Assembly: GCF_000758165.1 (NCBI RefSeq)
Contig: NZ_JNUP01000003.1
Coordinates: 284,629-348,628 of the forward strand
Direction: 5' to 3'
Origin: Spirochaeta lutea
GTDB lineage: Bacteria; Spirochaetota; Spirochaetia; DSM-27196; Salinispiraceae
DNA: 64,000 nucleotides
Below the pieces are notes generated by a model that searched no databases, was not told the origin of the DNA, and was given only the letters and a program-made list of their open reading frames with translations. Positions 57,261 through 64,000 of the stretch are shown here, in pieces (within the stretch, counting starts at the first letter, position 1; every line of letters begins with the position of its first letter). The position numbers and the translations under genes are program-made.

Positions 57261-57387
57261 TAATTAATACCTAGTGCGCAAAAGGTTGTAAACTACACCA
57301 GATATAGCGGTGACGCCTGGTGGCCTGCCCAGGGACAGTGCCGCCGAAGGTAAAAGTTACAACCTTTTGCGCACTATGTAATTAATA
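57261..57387. repeat. MITE-like inverted-repeat element (copy 2 of a dispersed repeat)
   Basis: Perfect 20-bp inverted repeats TAGTGCGCAAAAGGTTGTAA (57272-57291) and its complement (57357-57376) enclose 65 bp that holds smaller stems (CCTGG/CCAGG). Identical 9-bp direct repeats TAATTAATA flank it at 57261-57269 and 57379-57387, two bases outside the arms, like a target-site duplication. The right flank contains the stop codon of the MBL gene (57384-57382). No coding capacity, so any movement would need a transposase elsewhere. Confidence 0.7.
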
Positions 57388-58233
57388 GGGTTTATACAGG
57401 ATCTGATTTTCAGGAGGACTTTTATACAGGTTCTTTTTTAACGCCTCCGGGGCAAATGGCCTCCCGTGGGAAGGCAAAATTACTTCAACATTCCTATTTA
57501 GAATGTTCACCCAAGATTCATATACCTGCGCAAGGTCCTCATTATAAATCGTAAGGTACCGGGTTCCGGCCCAATTGAGGAAATTGGATGCTAAATCACC
57601 GGCGAAAAGATAGCGGTTCTCTAGTAGTAACGAAACCGAATCGTCCGTATGACCGGGGGTCGACAGTACTGCGGTATCAATCCCCAGGTGTGCGTCCAAC
57701 GATACTTCAGCTCCCCGGAGAATACGATCCCGATTCCGGGGTATAAACCCAGGAAATTGATGATCCCACCAGGGCGAAACAGCCTTCTTAAGATGAAAAA
57801 GGAGGTTCACACCTCCATTCACAATAGCCCCACCGTTGTCGGTATTATTCCTACCCCGGGCTATAAGAGGAATAGACCGTTCATGAATCAAAACCTGGAT
57901 ATCAGGATTTTCCGATACTAAGATTTGAACAAAACCAGCATGGTCATCATGATGGTGGGTTAGCAGCAAAAACCGAATATCCTTGGGATCCACACCCTCT
58001 TGGAGGATTAATTCCTTGAATAGCTCATAATTATGGGGATAATTGGTATCGACTAATAAATACCCATGGGGTAACGGGATGAGGTATGAGGTAGTCATAT
58101 CCATAGTAACCGGGATAATTCCATCAGGCATCGCCTTGGGGAACCGTCTATCCGCAATCACGATCCACCCTAAGAACGCTATAACCGCAATACCGGCTGC
58201 TGCCAACCAGCCGATGATCACCATCCTGTTCAT
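57382..58233 (-). CDS. MBL-fold metallo-hydrolase, membrane-anchored
   Basis: 283 aa. One N-terminal membrane segment ('MVIIGWLAAAGIAVIAFLGW'), then a metallo-beta-lactamase fold with the zinc motif 'LLLTHHHDDHAGF', later His in 'LSTPGHTDDSV', Asp in 'FAGDLAS' and a C-terminal His in 'LPSHGRPF'. Substrate unknown (lactonase, thioesterase and others share the fold). The ATG begins one base after the CPBP stop, so both are controlled by the TetR operators. Its stop lies in the flank of the MITE-like element. Confidence 0.88.
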   Translation of the reverse strand: MNRMVIIGWLAAAGIAVIAFLGWIVIADRRFPKAMPDGIIPVTMDMTTSYLIPLPHGYLLVDTNYPHNYELFKELILQEGVDPKDIRFLLLTHHHDDHAGFVQILVSENPDIQVLIHERSIPLIARGRNNTDNGGAIVNGGVNLLFHLKKAVSPWWDHQFPGFIPRNRDRILRGAEVSLDAHLGIDTAVLSTPGHTDDSVSLLLENRYLFAGDLASNFLNWAGTRYLTIYNEDLAQVYESWVNILNRNVEVILPSHGRPFAPEALKKNLYKSPPENQILYKPY

Positions 58234-58234
58234 C

Positions 58235-58978
58235 CTACACCACCCCCGCAGCTAAAAGGAAAATCGCCAGCCCGTGGGTCACCACAGCGGGAATTACCCC
58301 GTAGTGCCACCGAACAACACCGGCCAGACAGCCCTCCCAGAGGGTAAAGACCAGTAACCCTATCCCAAGATCGGTTACCGTGAAGGCCAGAAACAGATGT
58401 CCGAAGGAGAACAAGACCCCGCTGAGAACCGCAGCCTTCCCCGGGGCCACCTCCTCCCTGGTGGTGAGCCACCCGAACACGTATCCCCGGAACAGCACCT
58501 CCTCAAGGAAATTCCCTCCCAGGGTAACCATTAATAAGAATGGGATCATACCCCGGGGAACCATGCCGCCCCGTTCATCCAGGGGAATAGCGAGTCCCTG
58601 ATAGATAAGCAGTGGTGCTGCAACGACAAGCGCCCCGGCAAGCCCGACGAGCAGCCCTGTCCACCACCGCCTTCGAAACCATACCACCGTTTCAGCTAAG
58701 GCTGGTGAAGCCACCTGAAACAGAAGAACCAGTACAACGCCGCTTGCTCCCAAAAATGCCAGGACAAGCGGATCGGGGTAAAACCGGAGCCAAATACCAC
58801 CCTGGCTCCCGATCCGCCACAATCCCAGGGGAGTCATGGCATCCCGGGTAAAAATAAAAACCATAATAAAAATACCCAGGTGCCAGAGGGGACTGTTCCT
58901 CTTCAGCCCCCAGAGCAGGACCCCGCCCAACACCAGACCGGGAATCAAAACCATCACATACTCGAGAATTAGGTGCAC
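58235..58978 (-). CDS. CPBP-family intramembrane protease (Abi/CAAX type)
   Basis: 247 aa, about eight membrane segments. The glutamate-rich CPBP motif 'NFLEEVLFRGYVFGWL' (EExxxR) and a later 'FSFGHLFLAF' histidine give the two metal-site motifs. The start is GTG 58978; the next in-frame codons offer later starts. One TetR operator overlaps the region 17-30 bp upstream. Bacterial members cleave prenylated or membrane peptides or process bacteriocin immunity. Confidence 0.85.
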   Translation of the reverse strand: MHLILEYVMVLIPGLVLGGVLLWGLKRNSPLWHLGIFIMVFIFTRDAMTPLGLWRIGSQGGIWLRFYPDPLVLAFLGASGVVLVLLFQVASPALAETVVWFRRRWWTGLLVGLAGALVVAAPLLIYQGLAIPLDERGGMVPRGMIPFLLMVTLGGNFLEEVLFRGYVFGWLTTREEVAPGKAAVLSGVLFSFGHLFLAFTVTDLGIGLLVFTLWEGCLAGVVRWHYGVIPAVVTHGLAIFLLAAGVV

Positions 58979-58994
58979 TGGAACCGCCTTTTTC

Positions 58995-59008
58995 TGAACG
59001 TTTGTTCA
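58995..59008. promoter_or_regulatory. TetR operator O1
   Basis: TGAACGTTTGTTCA, a TGAAC-N4-GTTCA palindrome. It covers the expected start point of the CPBP-MBL promoter (-35 TTGACG 59040-59035, -10 GATACT 59017-59012, spacer 17). Confidence 0.65.
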
Positions 59009-59011
59009 CAA

Positions 59012-59040
59012 AGTATCACATACACACGGAATCTCGTCAA
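59012..59040 (-). promoter_or_regulatory. Promoter for CPBP-MBL
   Basis: TTGACG and GATACT with a 17-bp spacer on the minus strand. It lies between the two TGAAC-N4-GTTCA operators. Confidence 0.55.
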
Positions 59041-59045
59041 CAAAT

Positions 59046-59059
59046 TGAACATAGGTTCA
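59046..59059. promoter_or_regulatory. TetR operator O2
   Basis: TGAACATAGGTTCA, the same TGAAC-N4-GTTCA palindrome, 51 bp from O1. It lies just upstream of the -35 elements of both divergent promoters. Confidence 0.65.
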
Positions 59060-59067
59060 TTTCTTGT

Positions 59068-59097
59068 TTGATTCTCGGGGAGGGTACGCGGTACAAT
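59068..59097 (+). promoter_or_regulatory. Promoter for tetR, leaderless type
   Basis: TTGATT (59068-59073) and TACAAT (59092-59097), 18 bp apart. Seven bases separate the -10 from ATG 59105 and no ribosome site is present. Confidence 0.55.
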
Positions 59098-59104
59098 AAC
59101 CGTC

Positions 59105-59683
59105 ATGCCAAGCAGGACACGACAAAAAACGAGGACAGCGATTCTATCCGCCGGGTTGGAATTGTTTCAAAACCCCGGATATTACAAAACCGATATCCGT
59201 GCCATCGCCAGAACAGCAGGCATCGCCATCGGTTCGTTCTATAATTATTTCCCGGATAAGCTTCACCTGTACCTGGCGGTCTACCGCCAAGAACATGAAA
59301 AAATAGCCGAGCGGTTCCTCCTTCTCATTAGGCAAGGAATACCGGAAAATCCGGATCCTCGGGCCCTGGTGCTAAATCTTCTTCAATTTCAAGCCTCTGC
59401 CCACAACCATAGCAAAACCTTCTACCTTGAATCCGATCTCCTGGGTATCGCTGAACCTGAGGTCGCTCAACTGAAGAATGAACTGGATAGCCGGCTCCTT
59501 GACCGGCTATATCCGGTTCTCAAGCCCCTGGTACGCCCCGATATTTCCCTGGAACTAGGTCTGCCTATCCTGTACGATCTCATCGAATCAACCATTCACT
59601 CCCTCGGTGAGGAGTCCGAGGATAGGAAAGGGCAGATCATTACGGAGTTGGCAGCGATACTGAACTCCTACTTATTCAGATAG
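59105..59683 (+). CDS. TetR/AcrR-family transcriptional regulator
   Basis: 192 aa. N-terminal helix-turn-helix 'AILSAGLELFQNPGYYKTDI' and 'AIARTAGIAIGSFYNYFPDK', the canonical TetR_N pattern. The C-terminal ligand domain (about 70-190) is helical and unlike any I recognise. It is divergent from CPBP-MBL with the operator pair between, so it most likely represses itself and those genes. Its 3' end overlaps the convergent grpB by 16 bp. Confidence 0.92.
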   Translation: MPSRTRQKTRTAILSAGLELFQNPGYYKTDIRAIARTAGIAIGSFYNYFPDKLHLYLAVYRQEHEKIAERFLLLIRQGIPENPDPRALVLNLLQFQASAHNHSKTFYLESDLLGIAEPEVAQLKNELDSRLLDRLYPVLKPLVRPDISLELGLPILYDLIESTIHSLGEESEDRKGQIITELAAILNSYLFR

Positions 59684-60474
59684 AGCCCCGGACTACTGTA
59701 CCGGCCCGAATACTCCTCCAGGGCCCGCCGGGTGTGCGTTTGGATAAATTCCGTCTTTGCTTCGGTATATCCGTCTCGGTTATGCCTGAACTCGGCAAGG
59801 AGGCTCCTCTTCAGGTCACCGTACCGCCGTGCAATATCCGGGTGGACCCTGAGGTAATCGCGGAAGTACAACTCATTCCAATCACCCAGATACCGGAGGT
59901 GGAGGTGAAATACCCGGGGAGCGTACCCCTGGGGAGTGTAGCCCTTGTTGAAGACCATCCGCGGTCCCGTATCAGATCCGGACGGATTTCCCCGGGCATC
60001 CCCGGGGGCCTCACCCTCTCCCGGGGCATTCCCGCCGGATTCTTCAGTTCCTTCTCCTCGGTTTTTCTCATCCCCAGGCTGCACCGGATTATCCCGCTGT
60101 TCAGACATGAGGGTCCATCCTAAGGACTCCAAGGCCGGGCGGAACCGGTCCAATCCGATACAGCCGGGCTGTTGGTGGCCATTCCCCTGGAAATGGGTTT
60201 CCTCGGAAATCCTCCCCGGATTTTGATGAACCTCTAGGAGGATGTCCACAGTGGGTTTAGATACCAGACCCGGAATCGCGGTACTCCCCACATGGTTCAT
60301 CCGGGCCAGGGCCTTACCTAAACCCGCCTGGTCCAGACCGGCTGTGAGAGCCCGGGATTCATCCTCATACCACCGGGGATATTCAGGATTATACTCTTCC
60401 AGAATAATAGGAAACAGCTGCCAAAGCTCGGCCAAACTTAATTGAGAAAGTTCCTTGTCATGCGCATTAACCAT
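59668..60474 (-). CDS. GrpB/UPF0157 family protein with a low-complexity insert
   Basis: 268 aa; typical members are about 170-180. The GrpB domain, of nucleotidyltransferase fold, has 'RMNHVGSTAIPGLVSKPTVDILLEV' (GSTA and D residues), shortened here as 'GSTAIPGLVSKPTVDIL', and 'PRVFHLHLRYLGDWNELYFR'. Between them (about 128-170) is an extra acidic Gly/Glu/Pro-rich stretch ('RGEGTEESGGNAPGEGEAPG'). The insert would be a surface loop. No specific biochemical function is agreed for the family. Confidence 0.82.
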   Translation of the reverse strand: MVNAHDKELSQLSLAELWQLFPIILEEYNPEYPRWYEDESRALTAGLDQAGLGKALARMNHVGSTAIPGLVSKPTVDILLEVHQNPGRISEETHFQGNGHQQPGCIGLDRFRPALESLGWTLMSEQRDNPVQPGDEKNRGEGTEESGGNAPGEGEAPGDARGNPSGSDTGPRMVFNKGYTPQGYAPRVFHLHLRYLGDWNELYFRDYLRVHPDIARRYGDLKRSLLAEFRHNRDGYTEAKTEFIQTHTRRALEEYSGRYSSPGLYLNK

Positions 60475-60512
60475 GGTTTTCCCCAGTAAAAAACGAGTTT
60501 ATTGTTTCATCT

Positions 60513-60845
60513 ATGACTATATCCGATACCAACCCCATGAATCCAGTGAAACCGTTTTCCGGACTCAAGCCTACCCTGGTCGTGCTAACCAGTCTGGTAT
60601 TACTCGGTCTCGGGTCCTGCGCGGTCTTCGGTCCCTCCTATCAGCCCGATACCCAGGCAACCGATCTTGCCTCCCTGCTCGAACATCAGGGCTGGTTGGA
60701 CCTCGGGGACGATTAGATTTCCCTCCTTCCCCAGGGCAAGAAACCTGGAGCCTCCCCGGCGGATTCGGCAATCATATCCAGGGAGGACCAACAGAATCAA
60801 ACCGCTGAGGTGATGGTTGATTTTTTATCCCGGCACCTGCGTTAA
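60513..60845 (+). pseudogene. Small lipoprotein gene interrupted by an in-frame TAG
   Basis: The signal peptide ends with a lipobox 'VLLGLGSC', followed by about 30 residues up to TAG at 60714. Past the TAG the same frame stays open to TAA at 60845 and reads as a normal protein ('ISLLPQGKKPGASPADSA', 'EVMVDFLSRHLR'). A single nonsense change is the simplest reading. An alternative is that the short 67-aa form is the functional product. No strong ribosome site is present. No family is recognised. Confidence 0.5.
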
Positions 60846-60885
60846 CAGGGCTCTAAACCCCGGCGGACTGCCCGTCCCGGTATTG

Positions 60886-61566
60886 TTAAATCACCGCCTC
60901 CAAACCGGAGCGGTCGATGATCCGTATAACCCCGGGGCTGGGCTGATTGATCAATCCTGCCTCCTGGAGGCTGGAGAGTTTACGGGAGAGGGTTTCCTGG
61001 GTCATACCCAACTGGCTCGCCAGATCACCCTTGGTCATGGGAAGGGTAACCGTCGAGCTGCCCCCTGACAAATCCAGAATGGCCCGGGCTATCCGGTACT
61101 CCGGGGAGCTGTGCTGGTTCTGCTCCAGCCGAGTCTGAAGCTGCTCCACCCGGGTGCTTAACTCCTCCAGGGCCTTCAATGCGATGGAAGGGAAGCGCTG
61201 CATGAGGGTCTTTAAGGCTTCTCCGGGAATGACGCACATCGTACAATCCTGGAGAGCCTCGGCAAAATCCGTACGGGGCATATCATGGAGAACGCTCAGC
61301 TCTCCCATGAAATCCCCCGGACCCAAAACCCGGATGACCTGAACCTTTCCGGATTCGGAGATCCGGGAAATCTTCACCCGCCCCTGGTGGATCACAAAGA
61401 GCTGTTTTTCCGTTCTTCCGGCAAAATACACCGTCTCACCCTTGGAAACATGGCGTTCCTGGGTGATGGCTGCCACCTCTCCCATTTCCTGAAGGGAGAG
61501 ATCTGAAAAAATCGGTACCAGGGAAATACATCCCGGGTCGTAATCCTCATGATTCGGTACGGTCAT
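60886..61566 (-). CDS. Crp/Fnr-family regulator with FNR-type recognition helix
   Basis: 226 aa. Cyclic-nucleotide-type beta-barrel (about 15-120, 'GRVKISRISESGKVQVIRVLG', shortened to 'RVKISRISESGKVQ'), a long dimer helix, and a helix-turn-helix with 'MTQETLSRKLSSLQEAGL'. Glu191, Ser194 and Arg195 match the FNR E--SR contacts to TTGAT-N4-ATCAA, and such a site is upstream of this operon. The cysteines needed for the FNR [4Fe-4S] cluster are missing (Cys13, Cys108 and Cys111 only), so it may sense another signal. ATG overlaps the ATPase stop (ATGA). Confidence 0.9.
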   Translation of the reverse strand: MTVPNHEDYDPGCISLVPIFSDLSLQEMGEVAAITQERHVSKGETVYFAGRTEKQLFVIHQGRVKISRISESGKVQVIRVLGPGDFMGELSVLHDMPRTDFAEALQDCTMCVIPGEALKTLMQRFPSIALKALEELSTRVEQLQTRLEQNQHSSPEYRIARAILDLSGGSSTVTLPMTKGDLASQLGMTQETLSRKLSSLQEAGLINQPSPGVIRIIDRSGLEAVI

Positions 61567-63509
61567 ACCACCTCCATCCTGGATTTCTTCCTGCCCCGCT
61601 TCCTCCCATGAAGCTTCGAGAGCCGCCGGGGCAGAGACCTGCCGGTATCCCCCGGCGCCCTGAAATACATCAACCTCAGGGCATTAAGAATCACCAGTAA
61701 TACCGACAGCTCGTGTACAAGCATACCAAATGAAAGGTTCACCGTCTTTACCAGAACACCCGCCAGCAATAGCCCTGCGACGCCCAGGGCAAAGACGATA
61801 TTCTGCTTCATATTCCGTACTGTAGCCCGGCTTAGGGAGAGGGCCGCGCTGAGCTTCTGGATACGGGAGGATAGTAGAACGACATCGGCCGTTTCCATGG
61901 CAATATCCTTTCCCGCCCCGCCTAAGGCAATACCAAGGTCGGCAGCAGCCAGAGCCGGTGCATCGTTCACCCCGTCTCCCACCATGGCGGTCTGGCCGTA
62001 CCCAACCTGGAGTTCTGCCAACACCCGCACCTTGTCCTCGGGCAGAAGTCCGGAATGAACGCTGTCCAACCCGAGGTTCCCGGCTACAGCCTGGGCCGTC
62101 CGTCTGCCATCCCCGGTGAGCATGGCGATGTGCCGCACCCCCTGGTCCCTGAGTTCCTGAACCAGCTCCTGCACCCCCGGCCGCAGGCTGTCCTCAATGG
62201 CGATGATACCAAGAACCCCCTGGGGGGTTCCGACAAGCACCCCGGTTCTTCCCAACTCCTCTTGGGCAGTAAGCCGGGCCTCGGTTTCCTCCTCTAGAGT
62301 GATTTCCATGTCCGTGAAAAGTCTTCGGTTTCCGATGAAATACCGATTCCCCTCCAGGGAGAACTCAATGCCCTGTCCGGGGATAATCCGCGAATCATCC
62401 GGTTTGTTTAGGCCGGTAATCCCGAACTGGGTTTCCGCGTGGCTCACCACTGCGGTTCCTAAGGGATGTTCGGAATAGGCTTCTCCCGAGGCGGCAATTC
62501 TCATGAGCTCATCCGAACAATGGCTGCCCAAGGGAATCACTTCCGATACCCGGGGTCTTCCTTCGGTCAAGGTGCCGGTTTTATCCAAGGCGACGGCCGT
62601 AACAGTCCCCAAGCGCTCCATGATATCACCGCCCTTAATGAGGATTCCCTGGCGTGCCCCGGCTCCAATTCCGGCTACAATTGACACCGGGGTTGAGATC
62701 ACCAGGGCTCCGGGGCAGGCTATAACCAGCAAGGTGAGGGATAGGGTCACGTCCCGGGTCAGGACAAACAGAATCACCGCCAAAATAATAATTCCCGGGG
62801 TATAGTAGCGGCTGAATTTTTCCAGGAATTTCTGGGTCCGGGCTTTTTTATCCTGGGCATCCTCTACCATGTGCAGTATCCTGGCGAAGGTTGTCTCTTC
62901 CCCCACCCTCCGGGCCTTGATTATCAGGTACCCGGATTCGAGAATGCTTCCCGAGAATACCTCGCTTCCGGAAAGGGCCTCGACAGGCAGGGGCTCGCCG
63001 GTAATGGCCGCTTGATTCAGCGCCCCGTACCCCTGGGTCACAACCCCGTCCACCGAAACCTTTTCTCCGGGCTTAACGACAATCAAATCATCCTGTACCA
63101 CCCCCTCGGCGGGTATCACCTCCTCCCGCCCGTCCCTGAGAACCCGGGCGGTTACCGGAGCAAGGTCCAGCAGCGCCCTAATGGAGGACCGGGTTTTCTC
63201 GATACTCCGGGATTCAAGATAATCCCCCAGGGAAAACAAAAAGGTTACCGCAGCGGCTTCCCAGTATTCCCCGATGATCACCGCACCGATAACCGCGATG
63301 GTCACCAAGGCGTCAATCCCGAGAATCTTATAGCGAAGGGCGGAGAAGGCTTTCTTGAAGATCGGATACCCAGCCAAGAGCCCGGCGGCTACCATGAGCC
63401 AGGAGAATACCAGCTGAAGCTGCCACAGCTCCCGGCCGGCGAAACCAAGGATAATTAGAACCGCAGACAGAACAAGGCGTTGTACCTTTGACATGTGTGG
63501 AATACGCAT
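61563..63509 (-). CDS. Heavy-metal P-type ATPase (P1B) with CPG instead of CPC
   Basis: 648 aa, with eight membrane segments in the P1B pattern, the actuator 'TGEPLPV', phosphorylation site Asp309 in 'DKTGTLTEGRP', nucleotide-domain 'SEHPLG', and hinge 'MVGDGVNDAPALAAADLG'. The metal-binding membrane motif is 'ACPGALVISTP': Gly267 (codon GGA) replaces the second Cys of the Cu/Zn/Cd type CPC. There is no cytoplasmic metal domain on the protein itself, but a separate HMA protein is encoded 19 bp upstream. The metal cannot be named. AGGAGG precedes the ATG. Confidence 0.9.
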   Translation of the reverse strand: MRIPHMSKVQRLVLSAVLIILGFAGRELWQLQLVFSWLMVAAGLLAGYPIFKKAFSALRYKILGIDALVTIAVIGAVIIGEYWEAAAVTFLFSLGDYLESRSIEKTRSSIRALLDLAPVTARVLRDGREEVIPAEGVVQDDLIVVKPGEKVSVDGVVTQGYGALNQAAITGEPLPVEALSGSEVFSGSILESGYLIIKARRVGEETTFARILHMVEDAQDKKARTQKFLEKFSRYYTPGIIILAVILFVLTRDVTLSLTLLVIACPGALVISTPVSIVAGIGAGARQGILIKGGDIMERLGTVTAVALDKTGTLTEGRPRVSEVIPLGSHCSDELMRIAASGEAYSEHPLGTAVVSHAETQFGITGLNKPDDSRIIPGQGIEFSLEGNRYFIGNRRLFTDMEITLEEETEARLTAQEELGRTGVLVGTPQGVLGIIAIEDSLRPGVQELVQELRDQGVRHIAMLTGDGRRTAQAVAGNLGLDSVHSGLLPEDKVRVLAELQVGYGQTAMVGDGVNDAPALAAADLGIALGGAGKDIAMETADVVLLSSRIQKLSAALSLSRATVRNMKQNIVFALGVAGLLLAGVLVKTVNLSFGMLVHELSVLLVILNALRLMYFRAPGDTGRSLPRRLSKLHGRKRGRKKSRMEVV

Positions 63510-63528
63510 AGACCCTCCTGTGACCCCT

Positions 63529-63744
63529 CTATCGTTCGCCCTTCACGGGATATCCTAGGGCGGTGATCCTGGACTTGAGGGTTTGGGAGTCTACCTCGGT
63601 CTCGTCGAACTGAACCCGGACCCGGGAGGAGTTAAACAATACCTCAGCCTCCGTGACACCCCCTGTTTTCTTCAGCATGCCCTCAATTTTGGCAATGCAG
63701 CTCGGGCAGGATACGGTTTCCAGTTGATATGTTTTTACGGTCAT
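63529..63744 (-). CDS. HMA-domain metal-binding protein (CopZ-like)
   Basis: 71 aa, a ferredoxin-like HMA fold with the metal loop 'VSCPSCIAKIEGML' (CxxC) and a typical 'SRITALGYPV' end. It would act as the soluble metal carrier for the ATPase that follows. GGAGG is upstream. It is the first gene of the HMA-ATPase-Crp/Fnr operon. Confidence 0.93.
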   Translation of the reverse strand: MTVKTYQLETVSCPSCIAKIEGMLKKTGGVTEAEVLFNSSRVRVQFDETEVDSQTLKSRITALGYPVKGER

Positions 63745-63832
63745 ACAGCGACCTCCTTCTTGGGTATTTCCGGCGTGGATAGGATCCCGCCGTGATGTAC
63801 CCAGAGGATACGCTGAGGAGGATTGCGGCGCT

Positions 63833-63846
63833 TTGATTCAAATCAA
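63833..63846. promoter_or_regulatory. FNR-type operator upstream of the HMA-ATPase operon
   Basis: TTGATTCAAATCAA is a perfect TTGAT-N4-ATCAA palindrome, the FNR/FixK/DNR site. It lies 89 bp before the HMA start codon. The Crp/Fnr protein encoded at the end of the operon carries the matching recognition residues, so autoregulation is likely. Confidence 0.75.
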
Positions 63847-63901
63847 ATGTTCACTGAAAATGTAAAATACCGAGAAAGACATTTACACCCTGATACTTAG
63901 G

Positions 63902-63921
63902 TAGTGCGCAAAAGCCTGTAA
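63902..63921 (+). repeat. Dispersed repeat core, copy 3
   Basis: TAGTGCGCAAAAGCCTGTAA matches the arm of the element at 57272 in 18 of 20 positions. Any inverted partner would lie beyond the window edge. The following 80 bp hold a short stem CCGAA...TTCGG (63970-63985). Confidence 0.55.
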
Positions 63922-64000
63922 CTTTTTCGCGCCTCAGAACCCCCCAGCGCACACCCGCCTCATCACGCCGAAATGTACTTCGGCACGTAGGTCCCGAAGT

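Noticed and set aside
31891..60716. Idea that TAG is reassigned to an amino acid
   Set aside because: argS and the CPBP gene end in TAG at their expected lengths, so TAG is a normal stop here. The two interrupted genes are better explained by decay.

Overview
The window looks like a chromosomal segment of a free-living, flagellated, heterotrophic bacterium, most likely a spirochaete of the Spirochaeta/Alkalispirochaeta type. This is inferred from gene content, not from a database search. The pointers are flagellar rod genes preceded by a sigma-28-type promoter, two chemoreceptors, a group 2 (RpoS-like) sigma gene preceded by a sigma-54 promoter as in Borrelia, many lipoproteins, and moderately high GC. 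Nothing looks like a prophage, integrative element or CRISPR array, and almost every gene is ordinary chromosomal content.

Layout. 1-4.6 kb (minus strand): ribosome-assembly cluster rplU-prp-rpmA-obgE-nadD-yqeK and a partial LCP protein. 4.9-11.1 kb: gltBD with a candidate sigma-54 promoter. 11.3-14.0 kb: argS and pgeF. 14.1-17.8 kb (plus): an isoleucine-rich leader peptide and intrinsic terminator before cimA (citramalate synthase), then a chemoreceptor. 17.8-23.2 kb (minus): carAB, tRNA-Gln, apt. 23.4-24.3 kb: a MinD/Mrp-type ATPase. 24.3-27.5 kb: tsaD, a divergent polysaccharide deacetylase and the sigma factor gene. 27.5-29.8 kb: flgF-flgG-flgJ-like. 29.8-30.2 kb: tRNA-Thr and a structured RNA with SRP-RNA-like halves. 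30.2-33.6 kb: small accessory genes and a decayed trkA-trkH potassium-uptake locus. 33.6-38.1 kb: three tandem AIM24-family genes followed by a family B DNA polymerase. 38.3-42.4 kb: YihY, MscL, GNAT and membrane or unknown proteins. 42.5-47.8 kb: a compact four-gene operon (NTF2-like lipoprotein, chemoreceptor, AfsA-type hotdog protein, SDR). 47.8-54.6 kb: an acyltransferase fusion and a LnrJK-LnrLMN-like two-component/ABC export module. 55-60.9 kb: oxidoreductases, a TetR-controlled MBL/CPBP pair, GrpB and a broken lipoprotein gene. 60.9-64 kb: an HMA protein/P-type ATPase/Crp-Fnr operon with an FNR-type operator.

How the parts work together. The regulation readable here is rich: sigma-70, sigma-54 and sigma-28 promoters, an amino-acid attenuator, a TetR operator pair, an FNR-type box, and several promoters whose -10 lies six or seven bases before the start codon, which suggests leaderless mRNAs. 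The best candidate for an undescribed system is the 42.5-47.8 kb operon, which joins an A-factor-synthase-like (AfsA) hotdog protein and a reductase to a polytopic chemoreceptor and a lipoprotein. This would fit making and sensing of a small lipid-derived signal, but no function is proven. A dispersed repeat (about 20-bp core, three copies, one of them a 105-bp inverted repeat with 9-bp flanking direct repeats) is a second structure the genes do not explain.
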